In this document: in pieces, positions 7,726 to 14,154 of the stretch | How the letters are laid out: the number at the start of each line of letters is the position of its first letter | Position numbering within the stretch: the stretch's first letter is position 1 | NCBI GenBank assembly: GCA_018812355.1 | Contig: JAHJDQ010000022.1 | Span: forward strand, 1-18,726 | Direction of reading: 5' to 3' | Origin: Nanobdellota archaeon | GTDB taxonomy: Archaea > Nanobdellota > Nanobdellia > Woesearchaeales > GW2011-AR9 | DNA length: 18,726 nucleotides | The notes under the pieces: generated by a model | The model's input: only the letters and a program-made list of their open reading frames with translations | Told to the model about the DNA's origin: nothing | Databases searched by the model: none | Program-made: the position numbers and the translations under genes

Positions 7726-8934
7726 CTAACCAAAGAACTGTTCCTCTCCGTCGTCTTCCTCTTCGATACGAACTTTCTCAATCGCTTGTAAGAAGTCATC
7801 TTGAGTAACATAATCACGGTTTTCTCGAATCGCAAAATAACCAGCTTCTGTACAGACTGCTCTTATCTCTGCGCCTGAAAAATCAACCATTTCCGAAACT
7901 AATTCTTTAATCTTAACTTTCTGCAAATTCATCCGTCGCGTATGCACTTTCAGAATTTCGCGGACACCTTCTTGATCAGGCAGGCCAACTTCAATCAATC
8001 TATCTAATCGGCCTGGACGGATTACGGCACTATCTAAAATATCAATACGATTAGTTGCACCAATAATTTTCACATCACCTAAATGTTCAAAACCATCCAA
8101 TTCTGCTAATAATTGCATAAAAGTCCGATTAACTTCTCTTTCTCCAGAAGTGCCTGTTTCTAATCTTCTAGCAGCCAAAGCGTCAATTTCGTCAATGAAA
8201 ACTATAGATGGAGCTTTCTTACGAGCCATACTAAAAATTTCTTTAACTAACTTTGCTCCTTCACCAATAAATTTCTGCACTAATTCTGAACCAACAACTT
8301 CAATAAAAGTTGCTTGTGTTGAATTAGCAACAGCTTTCGCCAATAAAGTTTTTCCTGTTCCAGGCGGACCGTGTAATAAGACTCCCTTCGGCGGATTAAT
8401 ACCTACTTTTTCAAAAAGGTGTGGTTTCTTAAGAGGAAGCTCAATTACTTCTATAATTTCGCGAATCTCGTCTTTTAGCCCACCAATCTCTTTCCAACTC
8501 TCAGTAGGCTTTTCGACAATGACAAACTTTTCCACATCAAAATTCGTAGCGAGGTTGATTTTTTCGACAACGTTTAATGATTTCTGTTCTACCAAAACAG
8601 TATCTTCTTTTTTTAGTTGAGCAATTTCTTTAGAAAAGTAACTGCAGAATTGGTTACCGTTAGGAAGTTTGATGACAGCTTTATTATTATTTAAAATAGA
8701 AACCACTTCTGCTACCAATAAAGAAGGTTTACGCATATTTTCCAGTTCTGAACTGGCTTGTTCAAACATGTGTTTTAAAGTTGTACTTTCTTCTTCAACT
8801 CTACGAAGATTTTGATAGATACTTTTATTTTCTGTTTCTAATTTAGTTAAAGCGGTAGTTAAATGTTTATACTTTGATTCTAAATCGTCTACTGCGAAAG
8901 TTTCCGAGTAGACAATATCATCTTTAGTGGTCAT
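7726..8934 (-). CDS. pan: Proteasome-activating nucleotidase (PAN), AAA+ unfoldase
   Basis: PAN is the archaeal homologue of the 26S Rpt ATPases: a hexamer that unfolds substrates and opens the 20S proteasome gate. The 402 residues show an N-terminal coiled coil (about 15-68), an OB-fold domain (about 72-150), Walker A GPPGTGKT at 189-196, Walker B FIDEID at 246-251, the second region of homology with the ATNR and RPGRLDR arginine-finger elements, and a C-terminal helical lid. Length and order match the family. The extreme C-terminus is Phe-Phe-Gly where PAN and Rpt proteins usually end in hydrophobic-Tyr-any residue (HbYX), so the docking tyrosine is replaced by phenylalanine. The gene lies 26 bases downstream of the PilT/KH ATPase on the same strand, so the two are probably co-transcribed. 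Confidence 0.95.
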   Translation of the reverse strand: MTTKDDIVYSETFAVDDLESKYKHLTTALTKLETENKSIYQNLRRVEEESTTLKHMFEQASSELENMRKPSLLVAEVVSILNNNKAVIKLPNGNQFCSYFSKEIAQLKKEDTVLVEQKSLNVVEKINLATNFDVEKFVIVEKPTESWKEIGGLKDEIREIIEVIELPLKKPHLFEKVGINPPKGVLLHGPPGTGKTLLAKAVANSTQATFIEVVGSELVQKFIGEGAKLVKEIFSMARKKAPSIVFIDEIDALAARRLETGTSGEREVNRTFMQLLAELDGFEHLGDVKIIGATNRIDILDSAVIRPGRLDRLIEVGLPDQEGVREILKVHTRRMNLQKVKIKELVSEMVDFSGAEIRAVCTEAGYFAIRENRDYVTQDDFLQAIEKVRIEEEDDGEEQFFG

Positions 8935-8960
8935 TTTAGGTTAAAATAAGCTAGTATTTT

Positions 8961-10361
8961 TTAAACTTTTACCATTTTTATTTTATTTTGTAAGAAAGCT
9001 CTTTCGACCGCCATTCCGGGAATACTTTTACGAGAAAGTTTGATGACAGCCTTTTTACTTGTTTTTGCTTGGACTAATAACTGTTCATCTTCATAAATTC
9101 CAATCTGGGTATCTTTCAATTCCTTTTCTAAGTAAATTAGGACATTCCTTTTATCAAGATCAATTTCAAAATTGATTTGTTTATCAGGTTTTTTAATTTG
9201 GATTTTACTTAATGGTAATACATCAATCTTTAATCCTAACTCTTGTTCGATTTTTTTAATCTCTTCTCCGTTCTTGCCAATTACTTTAGGAATAGTTTCA
9301 TTCATTAAGTAAACCCTGATTTCATTATCACTAACAAATTGAACGACATTATTTTGATCGTACGTTTTGAAATAATCTCGCACACTCTCAGCAGCATACT
9401 GCCAGATAATTTTCCTTTCTTTCTTTTCAATAGGTATGACAACAGTTTGTTCACCATAAGAATAAATTTCATAATCTAATTTTCCGGAGATGTAATCACG
9501 AATCTCGATAACTGGACGGGCTAAATCTGCTTCGATCATTCCAGTAGGTACTTTGACGAGCATCTTTAATTCTAATATTTTATTGACTTCTCCGTTTTTA
9601 ACAAAAACAACTGTATCAATCATTTGGGGGATGATACCCATTTCAATCTTACCAATAAAACGTTGAATAGCATCGATCGGTTTAGTAGCGTGAATCACAC
9701 CGACCATGCCAATTCCGGCTAATCTTAAGTCGGCAAATAATTGAAAGTCTTCACAATTACGCATTTCGTCAAAGAAAGTGTTATCTGGTCGAGATAAAAG
9801 TAAGACATCATGAATTTCGTTCCTTGCTCCATAATTTAAAGAGTATTGGGTGATGTTGTCGCTTAACAACATGTCTCGTGGAGATTCAACGGTTTTAACG
9901 ATTCTGCCCGCTTCTGCAAAAAATTCCGCTAAAGCGCGAGCAAAAGTAGTTTTACCTTCTCCTGGAGATCCAGCAATTAAAATACCTTCTGCTTGTTTTG
10001 TCAATCTTGTTTTTAATTTTTCGTCAAGTTCGTAATCAGCAAAATTTAATTTTGCTACTGGACGGACGGCAGTAATTTCAAAACCATCGGAGAAAGGTTT
10101 TCTGGTGATGACAATTCTGTAAATGCCTAGTTGAATGATGGAACTACTTTCTCTTTCTATCTCGAGAAAACTTTTTTCTTGCAGATTAATATTATCAAAA
10201 ATTTCTTGGGCAATTTCTTTAATTTTTTGTAAAGTAAGTTTGTTTTCTCTGATTTTAACAATCTGCCAATTGCCAGGAATGCCTTTCTTAGCCATAGGAA
10301 AAGCATTTTCTCTAAGATGAACGCTCATCGTTTGTCGATCAAAATAATTTTCTATTTGCAT
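8961..10361 (-). CDS. PilT-family secretion-type ATPase with KH domain, lacking the usual N-terminal PIN domain
   Basis: Homologue of the conserved archaeal PIN-PilT ATPase-KH proteins, with putative RNA-related functions. The 466 residues begin directly at the segment that usually joins PIN and ATPase domains (YFDRQTMSVHLREN...MAKKGIPGNW). Next come an N-terminal ATPase subdomain, Walker A GSPGEGKTT at 131-139, TVESPRD, the Asp box FFDEMRN, a His-containing VIHATKPIDAIQRFIG element, and the conserved VPTGMIEADLARPVIEIRD. The KH domain has its GxxG loop as IGKNG at 361-365, followed by a C-terminal beta-rich part. Homologues are normally about 600 residues because a PIN nuclease domain of about 130-150 residues precedes this. 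Upstream sequence on this strand is AT-rich non-coding with a TATA box, so the PIN part is absent, not merely missed. PAN follows in the same direction. Confidence 0.85.
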   Translation of the reverse strand: MQIENYFDRQTMSVHLRENAFPMAKKGIPGNWQIVKIRENKLTLQKIKEIAQEIFDNINLQEKSFLEIERESSSIIQLGIYRIVITRKPFSDGFEITAVRPVAKLNFADYELDEKLKTRLTKQAEGILIAGSPGEGKTTFARALAEFFAEAGRIVKTVESPRDMLLSDNITQYSLNYGARNEIHDVLLLSRPDNTFFDEMRNCEDFQLFADLRLAGIGMVGVIHATKPIDAIQRFIGKIEMGIIPQMIDTVVFVKNGEVNKILELKMLVKVPTGMIEADLARPVIEIRDYISGKLDYEIYSYGEQTVVIPIEKKERKIIWQYAAESVRDYFKTYDQNNVVQFVSDNEIRVYLMNETIPKVIGKNGEEIKKIEQELGLKIDVLPLSKIQIKKPDKQINFEIDLDKRNVLIYLEKELKDTQIGIYEDEQLLVQAKTSKKAVIKLSRKSIPGMAVERAFLQNKIKMVKV

Positions 10362-10545
10362 TTTAATTTCAGAACTGTTTTTTATTAAAAGCTTTTCTGT
10401 ACTCTAGTTTTATCGTCGGGGAAAAGACAAAAAATATTTTATATTTTTTTTAAAATTGATTTCATGTTTACAAACTATATGTTAAAAAGAAAACATTTAA
10501 AAAGGTAAAATACTTTTCTTTTGTTAAATAACTTAAAGAGGTGTA
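10362..10545. promoter_or_regulatory. Divergent intergenic promoter region (ATPase/PAN operon and H1-like gene)
   Basis: No gene is seen in these 184 bases. For the leftward operon, minus-strand CTTTTAATAAAA (10381-10392) lies 20-31 bases before the ATG at 10361. For the rightward H1-like gene, CATTTAAAAAGG (10494-10505) is a TATA candidate. The ribosome binding site is GAGGTG at 10538-10543. Two ATG codons follow in tandem at 10546 and 10549; the spacing to the second (5 bases) is the better one. Confidence 0.5.
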
Positions 10546-10548
10546 ATG

Positions 10549-10902
10549 ATGGCAAAAAAAAGAGTAGTAAAGAAAAAAGTTTCTAGAAAGAAGCCAGCTC
10601 GTAAAAAAGCAGTAGCAAAGAAAAAGCCTGCTAAGAGAAAACCTGCTAAGAGAAAACCGGCTAAGAGAAAAGTTGCTAAAAAAGCAGCAGCAAAGAGAAA
10701 ACCGGCTAAGAGAAAAGTTGCTAAAAAAGTAGCAGCAAAGAGAAAACCGGCTAAGAGAAAAGTTGCTAAAAAAGCAGCAGCAAAGAGAAAACCAGCAAAG
10801 AGAAAAGTAGCTAAAAAAGCAGCAAAGAGAAAACCAGCAAAGAGAAAAGCTGCTAAGAAAAAAGTAGCTAAGCGAAAAGCTGTTCGTAGAAAAAAGAAAT
10901 AA
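10549..10902 (+). CDS. Histone H1-like Lys/Ala/Pro-rich basic protein
   Basis: A 117-residue protein made almost only of Lys, Arg, Ala, Pro and Val, resembling the C-terminal tail of eukaryotic histone H1 and bacterial H1-like (Hc1/AlgP-type) proteins. Such tails bind nucleic acid by charge without a fixed fold and can condense DNA. The chain is built of a 15-residue unit, AAAKRKPAKRKVAKK, repeated about three and a half times, flanked by less regular basic sequence. No globular domain precedes the tail, so it is not a full H1 or an archaeal histone. A strong ribosome binding site and a clean T-run terminator suggest a well-expressed single gene. Chromatin compaction is the likely role; RNA or ribosome binding cannot be excluded. 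Confidence 0.8.
   Translation: MAKKRVVKKKVSRKKPARKKAVAKKKPAKRKPAKRKPAKRKVAKKAAAKRKPAKRKVAKKVAAKRKPAKRKVAKKAAAKRKPAKRKVAKKAAKRKPAKRKAAKKKVAKRKAVRRKKK
10684..10860 (+). repeat. In-gene tandem repeats, 45-base unit
   Basis: Three 45-base units (10684-10728, 10729-10773, 10774-10818) and a shortened 42-base unit (10819-10860) encode the 15-residue basic repeat. The first two units differ at a single codon (GCA to GTA); the third differs mainly at silent sites, indicating recent unit duplication under amino-acid constraint. The copy number could vary between strains. Confidence 0.9.
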
Positions 10903-10907
10903 GTAAG

Positions 10908-10930
10908 TTTTTTATTTTTTTATTTTTTTA
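10908..10930 (+). terminator. Archaeal oligo-T terminator after the H1-like gene
   Basis: Three runs of T (6, 7 and 7 bases), broken only by single A residues, start five bases after the stop codon, with no hairpin. This is the usual archaeal intrinsic termination signal. Confidence 0.65.
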
Positions 10931-10969
10931 TTAATTTCTAGTGATATTGTAGTTTCGTTGGTTTATGTT

Positions 10970-12922
10970 TTAAGAAAACAAATTTAAGAACCAATTTAAG
11001 CTCATTTTTAATTTCTGGCCAAATCCACTAGCTTCTCCTATAATCAAGATTTCTTGTTCGTCTGTATAAACTGTTCCGTCTTGATCTTGCCAGGATGTTA
11101 AAAGTTTAATTTTGTTTTTTTTAGCTAGGGGTGGGTTTTCAATTAGGAGTAAGAGGTTTTCTTCTTGAGTTAACTGTTGCAAGTTCCATTTATTCTCTAA
11201 ACGTAAGCCATTAACAATAACAACCACTTCTTCCGGGGTAGCGAAAGATATTTTTTCTAAATTTACTCGAAATTCAATATTTTCGCCATATTGGACAGTT
11301 GCTGGGTGTTCGACACTAACTTTAATTTTAGGTAAATCCAAAACCATGATTTCTAAAGAAGATCTTTTCTCAACCAAAGTATTTTCAGCACTGACTAAGA
11401 CTTTGTTCCAGCCGACTGTTTCTCCAGTAATGGTAAGTTGTTTTGTTTTTTCTTGGTTGATGGGAAGATCAATTATTTCACATGCCTCATTTAGACAAAA
11501 GTTTAATTGCTGTAAGTTAGTATTACCGCTGTTTTTTATGGTACAACTAACTTCTGCTTCTCGGTTGACTTTAATTTCCGATGGATAATCACAGTTGAAT
11601 GAAACTTTGCGAGAATAACTTTTTTCTTCATCTTGAACTGTTAAAGCTTCAATTTCTGCTTGTGAATAAACATTTTTACCTTGTTGGGCAGAGAAAGTAT
11701 CTTGGGTGGAAATATTTTTTTCAGTATAAATAATGGTGGGAAAATTGTAAAAGAAGTTTTGGTCAAGATCTTCTGGAACCCTCACAAGCCAGTAAGTTTC
11801 TTTGACTTCTTTTGGTAAGAGAAGAAGGTTTCTTCTATTTCTGCCGAGAATTTCAATTTCTTCAGGGACGGAAAGTTGTAAAGCCGTTGCAGTATAATGG
11901 TCAGCAGTGTTTTTAACAATAGCTTTGACTAAGTTATAACTGCCAAAACCGACTTCACTAGAAAGAATTTCTTGTTCTAATAAAATATCTTCAACAACAA
12001 ACTTACCTTCTTTAGTAATAATAACATTTAATAGGGGTTGTTTTGCATCTAAAGTAACGGCGTTAGCAAGCCATTCATATTTAGTTGCTGGTTCAGCGGG
12101 ATCGAAACCGTCTCTTAGCTTAATATGGGTGACGTCAACATAGCCAAACTCGCCGAAGGTAATGTCAAAACCAACCCAACCAATTTCAGGGAAGTAAACT
12201 TCGGCCCAACCATGTGGCTGCCAATTATTGACAAAGAGTTCAGAAGTTGAGTAACTGATTCCAGAAACAAATCTGGCAGGAATACCTAAAGAACGGGCCA
12301 TCGCTACAAATAAAGAACTCATCTCATCACAAACGCCTTGTTTATTTTCTAAAACCCAAGATGCTTTTTGTGAAGATGTAGCGGTTAAAGTGTTTAAGTC
12401 ATATTCAACGTTTTCTTCAACCCAACTGGCTAATTTGAAAACTACTTTGAAAAGATCGTCCTCTCCCTCAGCTAATTCTGTGGCTTTAGCAATTATTTTG
12501 GGATTTTCTGAATCAATATTCTCAGTCGCTTGCAGATATTTTTCATATCCTTCAACGTTAGTAAGAGGAAAAGAAATTGTTGTTTTGACTTCCCTTTGTT
12601 TGTTATTAGTTTGGATTAAAGCAGTGTAGCCAAACTGTTTTTCTTCAATTTTTCCATCTTTCCAAGTGAATTTAATGATGTTGTCTTCGACTGTGCCAGT
12701 ACTTTCCAAATTGACTAAAGTTTGCCGATAATCATCTTCCGGATAAAGTAATAATTGGGCATTTAATTCTTGGATTCTCGCTCCGCCATTTTCAGCGATT
12801 AGTTCAAGATTATTTTCAATCTCTAATTCCATTTCTAAAGAATCTTGCTGGTAAAGAGTTTGGGCAAGAGCTAGGTTGATTGTTAATAAACAAAAGAATG
12901 CTATTATTAGACTATTTTTCAT
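10970..12922 (-). CDS. Secreted transglutaminase-like (TGc) protein with Ig-like C-terminal domains
   Basis: A 650-residue exported protein. Residues 1-20 form a signal peptide ending in ALA-Q. A beta-rich N-terminal part is followed by a transglutaminase/papain-fold domain at about 160-265 with the full triad: Cys198 in QGVCDEMSS, His237 in QPHGWAEVYF and Asp253 in VGFDIT. The segment ARSLGIPARFVSG between them is the family hallmark. The remaining residues form several beta-sandwich, CARDB-like modules (about 300-640). No clear C-terminal anchor is seen; the last residues (SLNWFLNLFS) are at most an amphipathic helix. Such archaeal proteins are thought to act as surface peptidases or cross-linkers, and the substrate is unknown. 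Transcription is probably single-gene from a TATA box about 25 bases upstream. Confidence 0.85.
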   Translation of the reverse strand: MKNSLIIAFFCLLTINLALAQTLYQQDSLEMELEIENNLELIAENGGARIQELNAQLLLYPEDDYRQTLVNLESTGTVEDNIIKFTWKDGKIEEKQFGYTALIQTNNKQREVKTTISFPLTNVEGYEKYLQATENIDSENPKIIAKATELAEGEDDLFKVVFKLASWVEENVEYDLNTLTATSSQKASWVLENKQGVCDEMSSLFVAMARSLGIPARFVSGISYSTSELFVNNWQPHGWAEVYFPEIGWVGFDITFGEFGYVDVTHIKLRDGFDPAEPATKYEWLANAVTLDAKQPLLNVIITKEGKFVVEDILLEQEILSSEVGFGSYNLVKAIVKNTADHYTATALQLSVPEEIEILGRNRRNLLLLPKEVKETYWLVRVPEDLDQNFFYNFPTIIYTEKNISTQDTFSAQQGKNVYSQAEIEALTVQDEEKSYSRKVSFNCDYPSEIKVNREAEVSCTIKNSGNTNLQQLNFCLNEACEIIDLPINQEKTKQLTITGETVGWNKVLVSAENTLVEKRSSLEIMVLDLPKIKVSVEHPATVQYGENIEFRVNLEKISFATPEEVVVIVNGLRLENKWNLQQLTQEENLLLLIENPPLAKKNKIKLLTSWQDQDGTVYTDEQEILIIGEASGFGQKLKMSLNWFLNLFS

Positions 12923-12938
12923 GAAGTGGACTATTATT

Positions 12939-12953
12939 AGTTTAAATATAAAT
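12939..12953 (-). promoter_or_regulatory. TATA box for the transglutaminase-like gene
   Basis: The plus-strand sequence GTTTAAATATAAATG reads on the minus strand as a TATA-like ATTTATATTTAAA, 17-31 bases before the ATG at 12922, as for other leaderless genes here. Confidence 0.45.
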
Positions 12954-13009
12954 GTTTTTGTTAGAATTAAAACAAAAATTAAATAAAGCTAAAATGAATC
13001 ATTGGTAAT

Positions 13010-13087
13010 ATGGCTCTAAAGTTTTATAACACTTTATCTAGGAAAAAAGAGAAGTTTGTTCCGTTAGGGAAAAATAGTGAAACATAA
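13010..13087 (+). pseudogene. Orphan 5' fragment of a cysteinyl-tRNA synthetase gene
   Basis: A 25-codon frame beginning ATG and reading MALKFYNTLSRKKEKFVP is recognisable as the N-terminus of CysRS, which begins with a K-x-Y-N-T-L-x-R-K-K block. Over the first 18 codons it matches the cysS start at 14155 at 11 of 18 residues and 37 of 54 bases. It ends in TAA at the point where V-x-M-Y-x-C-G-P should follow, so the zinc cysteine, HIGH motif and everything after are missing. It has the same orientation as cysS but is separated from it by the oppositely oriented MNT-HEPN pair. It is best read as a displaced remnant of the original gene start. The divergence shows that this is not a recent copy of the adjacent gene. 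Confidence 0.75.
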
Positions 13088-13099
13088 ACTGCAATCATT

Positions 13100-13516
13100 T
13101 CAATAACTTTTAAAGAGAGATTTTATTTTTGTTCTTAATGTTTTGATTTTACTAAGAAGTTCTTTTGCTTCTTCAGGTGAAATATCTTTACCATAATAAT
13201 TTACTGCATTCCGGGCTTTGCGAAGTTCATCAAATTCGTCTCCCCAGTAACTTTCCTGAACAATTTCTTTAAGAAAAGCAGTATAACATTCATGGTTATA
13301 AATTTTGTAGCCTCTTTGTAAAGCTAAAGCTTCAAGGAGTTCGCGTAAAGATTCATAAGCTAGAGAAAGTTTAGATGCTGCAGTGGTTAAATTAAGAGGT
13401 AGTTGTTGAGATGATTCTAATTTATTTTTACTTGCTTTTTGCAGTGCAGTAATCATCGCTTCATCTACCTGAACATCTTTAGTAATTCTTTTACGACAAC
13501 ATTCTTGCCAATCCAT
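13100..13516 (-). CDS. HEPN-domain protein, partner of the adjacent MNT
   Basis: A 138-residue all-helical HEPN protein encoded 2 bases after the MNT gene in the same direction. MNT-HEPN pairs are a widespread archaeal and bacterial toxin-antitoxin type, in which HEPN is usually an RNase and MNT neutralises it by nucleotidylating it. The HEPN signature region is ELRKARNAVNYYGKDIS with Arg102 and Asn103, but no histidine occurs where R-x(4-6)-H requires it (Tyr107, Tyr108, Gly109). Catalysis is thus doubtful, or this subfamily works differently. The two tyrosines sit where the modified tyrosine of the R-x4-H-x-Y toxins lies nearby. A four-helix pattern runs through residues 42-136. Confidence 0.75.
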   Translation of the reverse strand: MDWQECCRKRITKDVQVDEAMITALQKASKNKLESSQQLPLNLTTAASKLSLAYESLRELLEALALQRGYKIYNHECYTAFLKEIVQESYWGDEFDELRKARNAVNYYGKDISPEEAKELLSKIKTLRTKIKSLFKSY

Positions 13517-13518
13517 TT

Positions 13519-14028
13519 TTACAATTTTAACCTTCCGTTTAAGGTATATCCATTAATAATGTTTGTAGCTAACTCTTTCGCTTTGATTGAATTTAATGAA
13601 GGAAACCAAAATAGTTGAATCGTCCGACCTAATTCTTTTTCAAATTTCTTAAGATCAACTTGTTTTTTGTGAGCGAAGATTGCTAAGTCAAAATCAGAAT
13701 CCTGTTTTGCTTCTGCTTTAGCTAATGAACCAAATAAAACGATTGCAGGAGAAGTGAGCTTTTGGTTGAGAAAATCGGTTAATTTTACTAATTGTTCTCT
13801 CCAATAAAAATGGGAAAGATCAATAAAAGATTGACTTATTTTATTGGCGGTAAAAAAATAATAATTCCTTTCAATCTCTTTATTAAGCAGACCTTCTTTA
13901 TAAAAAGAATTTAATAATTTTGATGCGGTGGGGGGAGACATATTTCTAATTTTCCCATATTCTCTGACATTGATCCTTCTGTAGCAGTCTTCAAAGAACG
14001 GAGCAAGGTTGTTAATTATTGTTAACAT
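13519..14028 (-). CDS. MNT-type minimal nucleotidyltransferase with N-terminal winged-helix domain
   Basis: First gene of the MNT-HEPN pair, 169 residues. Residues 1-60 form a winged-helix-like DNA-binding domain (VREYGKIRNMSPPTASKLLNSFYKEGLL). The C-terminal part is a pol-beta-type minimal nucleotidyltransferase with the exact GSx10DxD motif: Gly100-Ser101, Asp112 and Asp114. The usual Arg-Gly after GS is replaced (AKAEAK). Antitoxin MNTs of this type add nucleotides to the HEPN tyrosine. The attached DNA-binding domain suggests that it also represses its own operon, in line with the phased GTTAA motifs at its start. The gene lies opposite to cysS, between the cysS fragment and cysS proper. 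Confidence 0.8.
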   Translation of the reverse strand: MLTIINNLAPFFEDCYRRINVREYGKIRNMSPPTASKLLNSFYKEGLLNKEIERNYYFFTANKISQSFIDLSHFYWREQLVKLTDFLNQKLTSPAIVLFGSLAKAEAKQDSDFDLAIFAHKKQVDLKKFEKELGRTIQLFWFPSLNSIKAKELATNIINGYTLNGRLKL

Positions 14029-14060
14029 GTGTTAAATAAAATTAACACTTGTTTATAAAT
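14009..14060 (-). promoter_or_regulatory. MNT-HEPN promoter with helically phased GTTAA motifs
   Basis: GTTAA occurs at 14011, 14021 and 14031, exactly 10 bases apart, and its inverse TTAAC occurs at 14042. The last two form GTGTTAA-ATAAAA-TTAACAC (14029-14048). The block covers the start codon (14026-14028) and reaches the TATA-like GTTTATAAAT at 14051-14060, 23-32 bases before the ATG on the minus strand. This layout is that of an autoregulatory operator. The two leftmost copies are inside the reading frame (Asn-Asn and Leu-Thr codons), so part of the pattern could be coding coincidence. Confidence 0.45.
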
Positions 14061-14144
14061 CTTTTGGTTAAGGTTCTAAAAAAGTTTTATAAAGAAGTTG
14101 GTTATTCTTTAGAGAGAAAACAAAAGAAGTTAGTTAAACTTGTT

Positions 14145-14150
14145 GGAGGA
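14145..14150 (+). promoter_or_regulatory. Strong Shine-Dalgarno that fixes the cysS start at 14155
   Basis: GGAGGA ends 4 bases before the ATG at 14155. A TATA-like TTTTATAAAG at 14085-14094 lies further upstream and would give a leader of roughly 40 bases. Together they show that translation is set to begin ahead of the in-frame TGA, and not at the later in-frame ATG at 14377. Confidence 0.6.
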
Positions 14151-14154
14151 TTCA

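Noticed and set aside
8150..8620. Long plus-strand frame opposite pan
   Set aside because: It is a shadow of the well-conserved AAA+ gene with no protein-like features. The same applies to the other frames opposite recognised genes.
13088..14154. Insertion sequence or integrase carrying the MNT-HEPN pair
   Set aside because: No transposase or integrase frame, terminal inverted repeats or target-site duplication could be recognised.
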